DNA of 21,757 nt from the NCBI GenBank assembly GCA_001579985.1, contig LRSR01005415.1, positions 1 to 21,757 on the forward strand, in the 5' to 3' direction. This DNA comes from Hypsibius dujardini (Eukaryota; Tardigrada; Eutardigrada; Parachela; Hypsibiidae). The position numbers and the translations under genes were made by a program. Below, piece by piece: positions 7,712 to 18,061 of this stretch. Below the pieces are notes generated by a model. It saw only the letters and a list, made by a program, of their open reading frames with translations. It did no database searches and was not told the DNA's origin. Every line of letters starts with the position of its first letter. The first letter of the stretch is position 1.

Positions 7712-9379
7712 TAAAGTTTCTTATCCCTCTTTTTGACGAGAAATTATTTGCCAACAAAAAACTGGATAGGTGAAATAACCGAGAGTTTCGATTTTGCGGT
7801 GGTACAGAGAAGTTAAAATTGAAAAGTGAGGAGAAAGTGGTATAGTGGGATCAGCTATATTGTGAAAGGATGATCCTAATCCGCAAATGCGTGGACAGAA
7901 TAAGGCAGCAAATTATAAACAATTTCATCAAATGTTGGAGATAATTCGCAGCAATTGTTGCGTGCTTGAACACTTGCAGTTGGAATTATGGGAGCGGTGT
8001 GTGATTTAACTACTGCTCTGTGTCTACCGGATTCATGATAATAAGTTTGAGTATACAGTAACTGAAGGAACACGGAACATCGGATGTAATTATGTTATCT
8101 GGAAACATCACTTTTCAAATGCTATCTACAATGGATAGGACCTTCTGGTAAAGCAATTAAGTCATTCTCTTCGGTATTGCAATTTCCAATATGAGATAAC
8201 AAGTCTCAACGATGTGCACGTTTTGATTTGGTATAAATGTTGCGCATGGCTGAAATATTCAAGGGCGCGCTGCTAGCGTTATATTTGCCTGCGGTTCTAG
8301 CCCGCCAGGGCGATCAAAAGCTCTAGCTTGCAATTACAATTCGTTTTCCAATTGATGGATTATCTGTGCTTGATTGCGCTGATCATCATTGAGCGGAACC
8401 ATTATGCCTCATACAACAACATATGGAATAAATTTAATAACATGGATGAAACCTAAAACATGAACATCTAAGAAATAATAAAACCATAAACATCTCAATG
8501 GAATAGTAATGAAGTTGAAAGTAAAAAAGAAAAAAACGCCAACGAAACCACCGCCCGTGTCCCGCGAAAAACGAAACCCTTGTCGTAAGGTTAGCCGGTT
8601 GCGAAAGCACTTTCACCCCGATGCGAAAGATGTACCTCAGCGCTAAGCTAAACTGAGAAATTTAGGGAGGCTTAGTCGAGTTCTGACAACCTAAGCACTG
8701 ATGATCAGTCCATGTTATATTCACATAGAGGAATACTCAGCGCTAACTTTCCTTTGCTGGCTGAGCCATACTTAAATAGCATCAATCAACGGTTACTCCC
8801 ACATTGGGATAAGGTACTTTAGGCTAATTATGGCTGGTTTCCAAGGTGAATTTTCTTTGGCCAAAATTGCATTTGTTGGGACTGATGATGAGTTTGATCT
8901 ATGCAAAACTACCTTTACTTTGTCATGCATAAACTAGCGTGTTAAAAACACAGCCACAGCATCTGTGATGCTGCTCAGCTGTTTTCTAGCGTGGAATCAA
9001 GCAGTAGAAACTAAACAAAAAACTTGCCCCCGGGAAAATAAAGCATTTTTTAATGCCATTTCCAGTATAGGGAATTACCAAACGAAAGAAGGAGCCATCA
9101 TGAGCCTAATACAGTGCTTACGGGAAAAAAAATAAAGAAACCGCAATGTTATTGCAGCGGGTGGGCAAGGGTGGACGGCGTTCTTTCTTGAAGAAGCTAC
9201 GTACATGAATATCAACCTTACTCATCGGGCCAATAATTACACTGTAAGACAAAACCTACAACAACAATCCGCAGGAGAAATCTATTTATCAGTTTCTGTA
9301 CACAAACTCCTTTTGATGTTCATTAATCAAAGGCCTTATATATGGACTCTGGATAAAGTGCGCTAAAGTCCGACCGAGA
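7712..9379. other. Long intergenic stretch, no convincing gene
   Basis: About 1.7 kb with many stops in all frames. The first ~200 bp should contain the promoter of the 6617-7711 receptor. A 44-bp imperfect palindrome is flanked by an 8-bp direct repeat CTAGCGTG (8934-8941 and 8986-8993), which could be a target-site duplication. A tRNA-like GGTTCTAGCCC at ~8293 did not fold into a complete tRNA. Confidence 0.45.
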
Positions 9380-9480
9380 CATCCAACTGTTCCGCATTTT
9401 GGTCTTGCCGACAGAGATAATTAGGATCAACACTATACAGCACACCATGAAAAATTCCGTCAGGAACACCTATGGAGTAG
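9380..9480 (-). pseudogene. Possible GPCR relic (TM5-like segment)
   Basis: The minus-strand translation contains VFLTEFFMVCCIVLILIISV followed by a basic stretch (GKTKMRNSW). This has the look of TM5 leading into the third inner loop of the neighbouring receptors. A stop precedes it and no adjoining helices could be traced. This is pattern resemblance only. Confidence 0.2.
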
Positions 9481-9765
9481 ATATAGCAGCATAATTTTTT
9501 GGAGCTGTTGAAGACCTCCTACGTTCCGATCAACAGTATTGTTCCCTTTCACAATTGCGTCGTTAAACCGCTCGTGAATCTATCAAGTTGCCTGCATGTC
9601 GTCCTATTCGACTTTAAATGATGGTTTTCTGTTTTGTTTTTAGATTCATTCTGATCGTCCCTGCAGTTTGAAAGTGCCTAATTTTCTCCCTCATTTGAAT
9701 TTTTGGTCGTTCTCCATCTTTGAGAAAATCGAATTAACTAAGGACTTCGCTGAGTCGCGTCGGAA

Positions 9766-9972
9766 ATGTTCATGATCGAACATTTATGTGATAACCGTAG
9801 CACGTTAAATGCTACATTCCATTTGAATGTGTCCTCCCACAACGCACGTGTTGTTTCCCTGGGGGAACATGCAACGTTCGTCTGCCTCTGTCTCGTCCCA
9901 GTTCTGTCCGTTGTCATCTATATCCTCGGACTCATTTTTAACCAATCCCTCCCATTGGTCCCAATGGCATAG
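9766..9972 (+). pseudogene. Possible receptor fragment: N-terminus and first helix
   Basis: An ATG-initiated 68-codon frame on the plus strand, opposite to the receptor genes. It has three sequons (NRS, NAT, NVS) and then one hydrophobic helix (FVCLCLVPVLSVVIYILGL) ending FN, much like the glycosylated N-terminus and TM1 of a class A receptor. The frame stops soon after and no TM2 was found downstream. It could be a truncated receptor, a first exon whose partner was not seen, a small membrane protein, or chance. Confidence 0.3.
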
Positions 9973-11329
9973 CTCCTCCTAATCAATTTACAATTCCAGT
10001 GTCCCGATTCAATATAATTATAGAATCTTTTGTGTTGACTAACTGATGGATCATTAAGTTACCTAACCATTTTATCCTATTTGTTTTGCTCGAGCTTCTA
10101 CTTTGTGTGAAATTGAGATTGCTTCGCTACGAAAATGATGGGAAAAATTCCGCAGAACGTTCTTTGCTATCCCACTGAAAATGGCCACCCAATCATCAAA
10201 GCTGATTCTTAGAAGTGGATACAGAATAACAATATGCGGGAAGTCAGTTGAAATAATCGTTTTGAATTGTTTTCTCTTCAACGGTCCGGATCAAATGTGT
10301 TAAATATACCCGGTGACGAATAAGTTCCAGATTTCGAATTTTGAGATTTTGAAGCACATACAACCGTGTCCATTGTTTAGGCACTACAAGTCACTAGAGG
10401 ACCCTTCACTGCATAAGGCAATCACAAACAAAACCATTTACAGAGAAAGTGCGTTTCCTTAAGATTGCTGCTGCAGTGTTGCGTTTCCTATAAGTTCCAA
10501 ATCCAAACATGCAATCATATTTTTTAACGCGCCTGTCTGTCCGCTGTTTACGCTCTGCTCTCATTAACTCACAAATCACTAACGTATCAGCGCTTGGAAT
10601 AGTTAAAATCGGGAGAGATATTCGGAACCGGATGATCGGAATCCTCATGTGATTGAATAAGCAGAGATATGAATGAACAGATGTTTTGTCTTCCGGCGAT
10701 CGACCTGAAATTAAACGCAATCATTTTCTCTTTTCAAATAATAGCAGTTTTACCATTTTCTCGAACGCGTACGTTGATCAACCCATATTGCTGCTTGTTA
10801 TTCCATGTCCATTGTCGCGTAGCGGGGCCACAAAATGGCGCTGTCAAGCGGCAGGAATTTATTAGGTTCAAGAAAAAAGAAGTGAAAACAGAGAGAGAAA
10901 CACACTAACTGCCGAGACTTTTCCCATCTGCGCGTCGGAAATGAGACGATGTGGAAAAGTCAAAGCCATAAAAGGCAATTGAAAAGCTATCTGACCGCCG
11001 TCCAGCATTAATCAGGCGGTCGTAAAAGGAAAAAGACAAGGCTGAGAACTGGTCATCTAGCCCGGCACTGCACAGGCAAACAACGTTTTTTGCCCGCGAC
11101 ACCATGCACTCAACAAAACCAGTGATTGAAACAAGACTTTTCTTTCGGGGCTTGTTATCTCATTTGGGCCCATCGAAGTACGGGAAAGTACGCGCACGTA
11201 CGGTATCACAGACATATTTTTGTCGTAAAAAAATGCTACTATTGATCTTTAACATATCAAATGCTCGATAGGACTATCAGTCGAAACAAAATAAAGGTGG
11301 TGCTGTATTAATCTCACTTGGGCAGGTTG
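9973..11329. other. Intergenic, no convincing gene
   Basis: Several open frames of 65-105 codons exist on both strands but none shows a recognisable domain. A minus-strand frame at 10072-10281 contains VILYPLLRISFDDW, faintly like a TM7 end of a receptor, without supporting helices. Confidence 0.4.
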
Positions 11330-11978
11330 TTGGCATGGTGCCGCTTTCCGCCTCTTATCCAACGCTAATACAAACATGGGAACAACAACGATCTCATATG
11401 AGTACATCGACCAGCTATCTGGTAAAAAGTCTGGTTCCAAAACTTTGAAAAACATTCACTAGCAGGTAGACAATCAAGTCAGGAACAGATCATACAATCA
11501 CGCTGATCGTCAGCACCATAAACACAACGCACTTCCTCGACGTACGCCTTCGTCCTATCCTTCCAGAGCCTTGAGTCCCACTCGAAGTGGCTTTATCATT
11601 GAGTTTACCCCCACAGGCTGATGGAATTGAGGGTTGACTACTTTATCCCTCGCCAGCGTTGGTAGCTGGAGTCGTCGCATGATGCTCACTTGCAAGGTAA
11701 AGGTCCGACACGCACGGGCTTCCCCGCGAAGCGCATGGTTTCGACGTGCCTTTCTCACAATTACTACGGGAAACGACATCACTTTGATTGCGAGGAGCAA
11801 GATAAACATCAGCACGTCCGTCATGTTAGCCCAGTCTCGGTGGGCGTAATAGTTAAACGTACAGCCAAAGGTCACCATATCTACGCGATAGTACAGAGAA
11901 TCTATCAGCCATAAAGACTCCTCGAAAGCGTGAATGCAGAGCCACATGATCCCAGAGACGGTTAGAGTGATCGGCTTT
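11330..11978 (-). pseudogene. Truncated GPCR pseudogene (TM4 to TM7), NRA/DPxxF family
   Basis: Homology to the intact receptors begins at ITLTVSGIMWLCIH (TM4) and runs through the second outer loop (YYRVDMVTFGCTF), TM5 (MFILLLAIKVMSFPVVIV) and a third inner loop. The frame then ends and a different frame continues with RRRTSRKCVVFMVLTISVIV (TM6), interrupted by TGA exactly in the helix. TM7 (SYEIVVVPMFVLALDKRR) is in yet another frame. TM1 to TM3 are absent: similarity stops at a T-run near 11978. The Asp of the family's DPxxF motif is Val here. At least two frame changes and two stops make it non-functional. Confidence 0.85.
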
Positions 11979-12643
11979 TTTTTCTATTTTGCTTTAATGG
12001 ATGCCTCGTTGCATCCTCACTGCTGTCCTGCCCTGTTTCGATCTCTGCTGCTCGATTCGGGGTCTACGGGGCATCCATTTCTAATGAACCTGCTTCCGTA
12101 TTCTGATCTGGAGTTTTCCCACAGCCCACAATTGTCCAAAACAATGGGTGATTGTGCGAAGCACGCATGCAAAATCGGCCACAAAAGCGCAACAGTGCAT
12201 GATGGTGGAAAACACCGACAAAGAACGTTCCGCATCAAAGAACTGAATAGCTCAAATGACGGCAGTCAGCACTACCATGCCGAGCATTATAATGCTGTTG
12301 CTCCTCCTTTCCAGGGATGGACGAGGAATTAGGGTGCGGCTAGTGAGGGGGCCAAAGATCTAGCTATTGTATCTTTTGGGACTTCTGTCAGGAAGGTATT
12401 TGCCCAGTCCGATTCCTCAGGGGTTATCGGACCCTGAAGAACTACCAGAGATCTGCTATATAAGAGACTGCAAAACGAAAGCAGTTCGAATCTGGTAGCA
12501 GCAGAAACCCTGAGTCTTGACGGCGCTAAAGCCAGAAGTTGCACAAAAATAAAGATCAAATTTCACAACGTGACATATCGAGTAAATGACTAAGCGGGGA
12601 TACAGTGTAGCTTTTTATAGTGGCATAGGCATGGCAGGATCTG
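11979..12643. other. Intergenic between receptor pseudogenes
   Basis: No trace of the missing TM1-TM3 of the preceding pseudogene was found. A GCTATATAAGAGA sequence at 12455-12467 looks like a plus-strand TATA box and recurs exactly at 17147-17159. No gene was identified downstream of it. Confidence 0.4.
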
Positions 12644-13723
12644 TCACTGCTGCATCCGGATAGTCCGCAGTTTGTCCATGGTCAAAACAAACAAGATGGG
12701 ATCAATTATGGTCTGGCAAGCGTACAAGAGATACGCTGCCTGGTTCCATTCCGGAATCCAGAAGTGTGGAATAACACCCACGAGTATGTAGTAAATCATT
12801 TCTGGCACAGTAAAAATAAAGATACTAATTGTCAGCAGTGTCAAAATGAAGTACTTGCTGGATTGTTGTCTTCGTAGCCCGCCAGGCCTGTTAGCTGAAC
12901 GAGCAGTTTGAGCATCTGTGTGCGAGTCCGCTTTCTTTGTGGACCTCAGATTGGCCGGTGGGGGCTCCTATTGAGCAGCTCGCACGGGCTCACTCAGTGG
13001 CTGCAAACGTGCAGAACGCCCGATCGCCGCTCGGGACCGAAGCACCCTGTTGACCATCACGGCGAGAAAGGAGAGTTGAGTGGCCACAAACGGGAGGATG
13101 AACACCATGATGGTTGAGACGTTCAACCACCCGCTGAGGGTGACCGGATTGAAAACGCACCCCGTCGCCCGGTCATCCACTGGGTTGGTAAACCTGTCAA
13201 CCAGCATTACGGTGTCCATAACATGAAGGTACAACCACATGATGACACACACCGTCACTGTGAAACGCTTGGTATGAGCAACTCGAAATGACATCGGATG
13301 AACGATGGCCCAAGCCCTGTTGATGGCGATAATGGCGTGCGTATTGATGGTCCCCGCATTGGAAACGCTCAGACTGTAGAGGTAGAAGGTGCAAGCCGAT
13401 CGCCCCATTTCCCATCCCGAATAGAGACTTGACTTCACGGCAAACGGGTATTGAAAGAGTAGACCACTGAGGTTTGCCAGTAGAAGGTTGATGACATACG
13501 TGTCAAATGGCGTTCCGGTTCGGCGGTCTCGAAGGAAAAAGTACAGCGCAATGAGATTTGTAATTGATCCGATGATGCAGACGATGAGTAAAGTGGTCGG
13601 TACTAATGACCACAATGGGTTGAGTGGAACGCTCCGAGAAGTGAGGTTTGTAAAGGTGACGTTTAAATTCAGACCGGTAAAGGTCCCATTTGATATGGTG
13701 TTTACAGTGCTATTAAGAAGCAT
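12644..13723 (-). pseudogene. GPCR of the NRA/DPxxF family with one in-frame TAG
   Basis: The frame encodes a full-length 359-codon receptor apart from one TAG at 12968-12970 (codon 252), in the third inner loop. Reading on in the same frame gives EPPPANL, aligning with EEPPPISL of the gene at 4199-5269, then TM6 (ILTLLTISIFIFTVPEM) and TM7 (IDPILFVLTMDKLR). Upstream all features are intact: an extended N-terminus with five sequons, N56 in TM1, N84 in TM2, Cys 111, NRAW at 135-138, MWLYLH and a GCVFN loop. The N-terminus is 9 residues longer than in its relatives. If translated as is, a 251-aa five-helix product would result. A recent null allele, a sequencing error or stop readthrough are the options. 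A 26-nt GT..AG segment over the stop would break the frame, so splicing does not rescue it. Confidence 0.9.
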
Positions 13724-13959
13724 AATCCGGAATGTACGAAGTGAGCAATAAAGAACCGGCTCAGCTGGACCGAGCTTGTATTAGCAACGGATACGGGTTT
13801 ACACACAGGTTGGCAAACAATAAAGGGATAGCTAGTCAGACAGACTACGCAAACGACTGAAGAGTAGTGAATGTCACAGTCCTTTTATAGTTACAATTCC
13901 AATACGCCTAGATGTACGACTACTGGCCAGTTTTGCAGCAAGCTTAATGAAAGCGGCGC
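13724..13959. promoter_or_regulatory. 5' flank of the 12644-13723 receptor
   Basis: Upstream sequence for the minus-strand receptor. It lacks the TATTATTACGC block seen upstream of paralogues 1 and 2. No other motif stands out. Confidence 0.25.
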
Positions 13960-14290
13960 GAGTTGGTCTGTACTTATGTACCTTGTACTATTAAGCAGAA
14001 GTTAAGTACACGTAGCTGAGTACAGCCTTACAAGTACAGCAGTCCTATCATACCGATAGCTATATTCAGCACATGTCAGTGAGAACTGCACCTGTTTACT
14101 TTTGTATCTAGATACAAACGCATAGGAACAACCGTACATGACTATTCTATACACTGGTGCACCTATCAAAATGGTTGTACCTGTGTACTTTTATAACGAG
14201 GTACTATTCTCACTAATTATAGTACTATTGTACCAATCAATGTGCGGCTGTGGATTTACCAGTGCACTCCATAGTACTGATCCTGTAAAT
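13960..14290. repeat. GTAC-rich degenerate repeat, block 1
   Basis: The tetramer GTAC recurs many times, usually as (A/T)AGTAC or GTACCTG. A loosely repeated pair CACCTGTTTACTTTTGTAT (near 14090) and TACCTGTGTACTTTTATAA (near 14176) suggests an old tandem array with a unit near 85-90 bp. It contains no coding signal. Confidence 0.5.
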
Positions 14291-14719
14291 TGGAAGGGTA
14301 GCAAAGGTATTAGTAGTATATAGAGACAATCGATAATCACCCAGTTAAAAATAACTGACATGATTGATTTATACAATTGTTTACTTCATTAGTCTCAACG
14401 ACTCCTCCTTTAGGGGTAATTACAGCCCACCATTTTGTTTCCCTAACTTAAAAGCGAAAACTTATTTGTTAAATTTGTTAATGATATTTTAAAAACCTGT
14501 GTCGAAATGTGTAGAAAATACTTGTGAGTCCGTGGGCTGTAATTGTCTCTGCACAAATAAGTTATTCTCAACACCCTCTGGAGTGAACAACCGATTTCTG
14601 GCAAATAACGCAAACAAAATCAGTCAACCAAATTCACAAATTCTGGCCACACTGCCTGCTGTTTTAAATTAGATTGCGAATTATTTACAGTTTGACAGCA
14701 ACCGATGTCAGATATGGGT
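14291..14719. other. Intergenic with a 13-nt perfect inverted repeat
   Basis: AATTACAGCCCAC at 14418-14430 is mirrored by GTGGGCTGTAATT at 14532-14544, about 100 bp apart. The inside is AT-rich. It could be a very small non-autonomous transposon or a fold-back structure. Nothing else was recognised. Confidence 0.4.
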
Positions 14720-15150
14720 TATACAGGATATCATCCGATAACAGCTGGTATCAGAGTACCATAGCACTCATTTATGCCAGTACGTAGGTACAAATATTCG
14801 GATAGGTACATTGTAGGAGAACAGCTGGCGTTATGACACCCTGGTACCTAAGACATCAGTACTTAGTTCCATAAGCACATAGGTACTATCATTTGGGTAA
14901 GTACATTGCAGAAGAGCATCTGGCGTTATAGTACCTTAGTACCTAAGGTAACAGTACCTGGGTACATAAGTACGTAGACATATTTGGATAGGTACATTGT
15001 AGTATAACAGCTGACTTCATAGTATGTAAGCACTGAAATACGCTAGTATCTAGGTACATAGGTACGTAGATACAGCTATAGAGATAGGAACTTATGTTCG
15101 GAGCAGCTGGTACTATGTTACCTAAGCATGTCTGTATATAGGTACATGTG
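14720..15150. repeat. Diverged ~95-bp minisatellite, GTAC-rich, block 2
   Basis: The phrase GGATAGGTACATTGTAG followed by CAGCTGGCGTTAT recurs with starts of GTACATTG at 14806, 14901 and 14992, and a weaker copy (GAACTTATG) near 15088. Spacings are 95, 91 and about 96 bp. Each unit holds several GTAC tetramers. Copies differ by many substitutions, so the array is old. No coding capacity. Confidence 0.75.
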
Positions 15151-16374
15151 GCAAAATTAACCACTATTTGATCTCTTGAAGCTTGCTTCCAAACTGGCCA
15201 AATATCGCCAAGACCAAACAATCCGCATGCTTTCATGCTACACAGTTCGGCCCGCCGACCTTACCTTTCTTTCCCTTGCCAAATAATTCTTTTATCTCAA
15301 TTTTTATTAATTAGCTCTCTGATTAGGCAGTTTAATCAATAAGGAAAATAGTCTGACCATTCGTCATAGAATGGCTGAGACGCGTGTGAACCGCTGAACA
15401 TAAATCCCGTTTAGACTACGGTCAACTACACTCCACCAGAAATTTTTTTCTTTCTAGGCCTTCGGCCGTAATTTAACAAAACTTTCAGGAATAATGTAGA
15501 AGTTGCTGATTTAAATATTACAATACCAGAATTAGAACACACCTTTTGGTCGCGACATAAATGACCGAGTGCCAGGACTTTTGGAGTGCCCCTCTTAGAT
15601 TGGGTCCGCCAGGTACCGGGTTCGGGAATGCTTTTGAGACAAATCTTGCCACGCCCACGCGCGCAGAGTGTACACATTAAAAAGCAAATGTCTACATCTA
15701 TGGGCTAAAATATGTGTGTCTCTTGTTAGGTTCTAAAACACGTTGCAGTCTTGCTGTGTAATATTGTGTGAAATCCGGTGGAAACTGTCCGTGGCCCAGC
15801 GCAGTACGGAATATTATTACTTATTCGGGCGAAACTCCAACAAACCGCTCTTGCGCCATGCTTCCTCTTGTTAAAAAAATTGAAGCAGCTTTTAAGACCT
15901 GATATCCTATAGGCTACCTGGAGCCACAAACGCAATTTTATTACATTGTTGGTTTTTCACGAAGGCTCCCATCTTGATGACACTCAAATTTGCATTAATC
16001 TTGATAACTCGATCCCATTCTTTCCGATTTAGTTTGTCATTTCGCACGTTTCGTTTCCACCTAATTGGATTTCTGTGACAGCCCAACACCGTAGGAGACG
16101 ATTGATACCGAAATTGTTGCAAGCATGCAGCACATCGGGGAGCTATGCATCGCGAAACGAAGAGTACTTTTCAAGTACTTGCAAAAAGAGCAATTTTAAT
16201 GACAAAATCTTGCCGAATTTCAGGTTATTGGGCACTGTAAATTTCGTAAAGGCACGAGTCACATGGAACGTTTTTTCGCTGCGTTATTGTGACGGGCTAT
16301 CCAAAATAGGTTTTGGTTTTCCGGAAAAAAATATTTTTTGGTAGCAAATGAGGGTGACACCTGGACCATTATTG
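15151..16374. other. Intergenic, no gene seen
   Basis: About 1.2 kb with only short open frames lacking recognisable content. No RNA gene or repeat was identified. Confidence 0.5.
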
Positions 16375-16729
16375 AGATCGGTTCTGCCATTGACAACACA
16401 TGAACAATGGCCTAAACTCGGTTGATGGCAACAATGGCGTGTGATTTGATTGTGTCCGCTTGGACTTACTGCAAACGGGAAATGGAAGAGTGTAATTTAC
16501 TAGATTTGCTCCGAGAAGGCTGATGACGTAGATGTCGAAGGGTTTCGTGGTTTGGTGACCTTTTGGAAACAGCAGCAGTGCCCTGAAGTTGACGATTGAT
16601 CCGCCGAATGCAAATGACAAGGATGAATGTGGGGGTAAAGGATCATTCCGGTGTCTTTGGCATGCCCTGAGTGGTCTGGTTAGAAAAGGTCACATTTGGA
16701 AACGCGACTTTAGAGCCGCTGAATTCCAC
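16375..16729 (-). pseudogene. Internally deleted GPCR pseudogene (TM1-TM3), NRA/DPxxF family
   Basis: Pieces of the receptor family appear in order on the minus strand. The start is EFSGSKVAFPNVTFSNQT with GTG in place of ATG at 16729. Then TPE-stop-SFTPTFILVICI, where TGA replaces the conserved Trp before TM1. A frameshift follows, then FGGSIVNFRALLLF, PFDIYVISLLGANLVNY (TM2, with the family's Asn at 2.50). After a deletion between TM2 and TM3, ADTIKSHAIVAINRV-stop-AIVH appears in another frame. Nothing beyond the start of the second inner loop remains. It is clearly dead. The N-terminal wording is closest to the receptor at 19891-20919. Confidence 0.85.
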
Positions 16730-16841
16730 GCTTCCGCGCTCCTTGCGCTTTCTTTACGCAATCTCTCAAAATTAATAATTGAAACCGATCTTACGGCGAA
16801 GATTGTGTCACGTTACGCATTCTACCGAGACATTTGTGTAT

Positions 16842-16992
16842 TGTACTGTCGCGATTCTAACGGCCGTTTTTTACCCTACCAGTAAATTACAACCCCCGGG
16901 TCCGGGCCAGGCTGGAATTGAATCCGTGACGTCACAGAGTCTTGCACGGGGGGAGGCGGGGCTGAGCTGGCCGTTAGAATCGCGACAGTACA
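16842..16992. repeat. 151-bp element with perfect 24-nt inverted ends
   Basis: Positions 16842-16865 and 16969-16992 are exact reverse complements (core CTGTCGCGATTCTAACGG). The 103-bp interior is GC-rich (CCCCCGGGTCCGGGCC, then a G-rich run). A perfect 24-nt match in otherwise diverged surroundings indicates a recent or constrained fold-back, such as a miniature inverted-repeat transposon. No clear target duplication was found. Confidence 0.7.
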
Positions 16993-17449
16993 GTATGTTT
17001 GACCTTAGGACAAAACGTTTAAACCCAATTTTTTGCTCGAATTATTTGATTCTCGGAAGTAAATCGGATTTTGGAGCGTACGCAATATATCCCGTCCGAA
17101 AATATCCCGTTCGTGAAACGGGACGAATAGTGGCACGTGAAACGCCGCTATATAAGAGATCCTTGAAATGGCCTATTTGTCTGGCTTAAAAACATAACGT
17201 GATTATATAAGGTGACAAGCACTTAAAACCTTGCATGCGCCATTAAAGAAGCTTAGCGTGCTAGAAAACACTTGAGATTGTATAATTCTACAAATCAATT
17301 TAGCGCGGTACCCATGACAATCATCCAACAGCTGAATATTATTTACAAAAAAACTTTTCCACATCTGGTTCTCCGACAAATAGGTGTGAAAAACCAACCG
17401 CCAGCAAAGTCTAATAGAATCAATACGGTCCCTACTCGTAGAAAGGCAG

Positions 17450-17458
17450 TATATAAAA
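17450..17458 (+). promoter_or_regulatory. Candidate TATA box (TATATAAAA)
   Basis: A strong TATA consensus on the plus strand about 600 bp upstream of the two-exon plus-strand gene. It could mark that gene's promoter if there is an upstream non-coding exon. Position and motif are the only support. Confidence 0.25.
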
Positions 17459-18061
17459 ACGAGACAGGTACGAGCGTGCTATTACTTTCCGACAACAGGC
17501 AATTATGAAATGGGAAGCGTGCTCAATAAACAAGAGAGAGTATTTACAGAAACATGGGATAGAAAGTGTTCCAGCAATAAAGGATGATTGAGCGTGACTT
17601 GAAATATCTTGCTAAATTTGCAAGGTGCAGCACTGCGAACTAATGGAGGAGGAGACACACTTTGAGAAGGATGCCTGCCTAACTTGGGCAAGAACGGAGA
17701 TTTGACCTTCCGATCGGCACAATTTTTTTTCCCAAATACTTGTTCACATATTTGAATTTTACATAGGAGTTACTCTAAGTCGAAATCACATTTATCGTTT
17801 CAGACAAAAAATAAGGAGAGGAAATATTTCCCTCGTCCCTTGGTGCAATGTGCCCGGGCTTGATAAATTGATTCAGTACAAAAGTTTCCGAAGTTTTAAT
17901 TTTTTTATCCAACCAATATTTTTCAGAACGTAAACTCATTTTCAAATTTAATAGAAAACCTCTGCAAAATATAGAAAATAAATTAAGGTTTTTTAGCAAG
18001 AGGAACATTGCGTAATAATCAAATCCGAAACGAGAGCAGTGGCGCTACCAAGACGGTCCCA

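Larger units (their letters stand above)
16730..18061. other. Intergenic upstream of the two-exon gene
   Basis: Contains the palindromic element at 16842-16992, a CCCGTT/AACGGG hairpin at 17106-17122, and TATA-like motifs at 17147-17159 and 17450-17458. An upstream exon of the gene at 18062 could lie here: TTTTTTAG ending at 17996 is a good 3' splice site in frame with it. I could not identify that exon. Confidence 0.4.

Noticed and set aside
8265-8322. tRNA gene or tRNA-derived SINE
   Set aside because: A GGTTCTAGCCC with a possible T-arm is present, but the acceptor stem and D and anticodon arms could not be formed.
10072-10281. Receptor C-terminal fragment (VILYPLLRISFDDW)
   Set aside because: Only a loose resemblance to a TM7 end, with no adjacent helices in order on that strand.
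12970-12995. A short intron (GTGAGC...AATAG) removing the TAG in the receptor at 12644-13723
   Set aside because: It would be 26 nt, too short for a normal spliceosomal intron, and its removal would shift the frame away from the conserved TM6-TM7.
17504-17590. Small peptide gene downstream of the TATATAAAA motif
   Set aside because: The frame from the first ATG is only about 29 codons, with no signal peptide or similarity; too weak to list.
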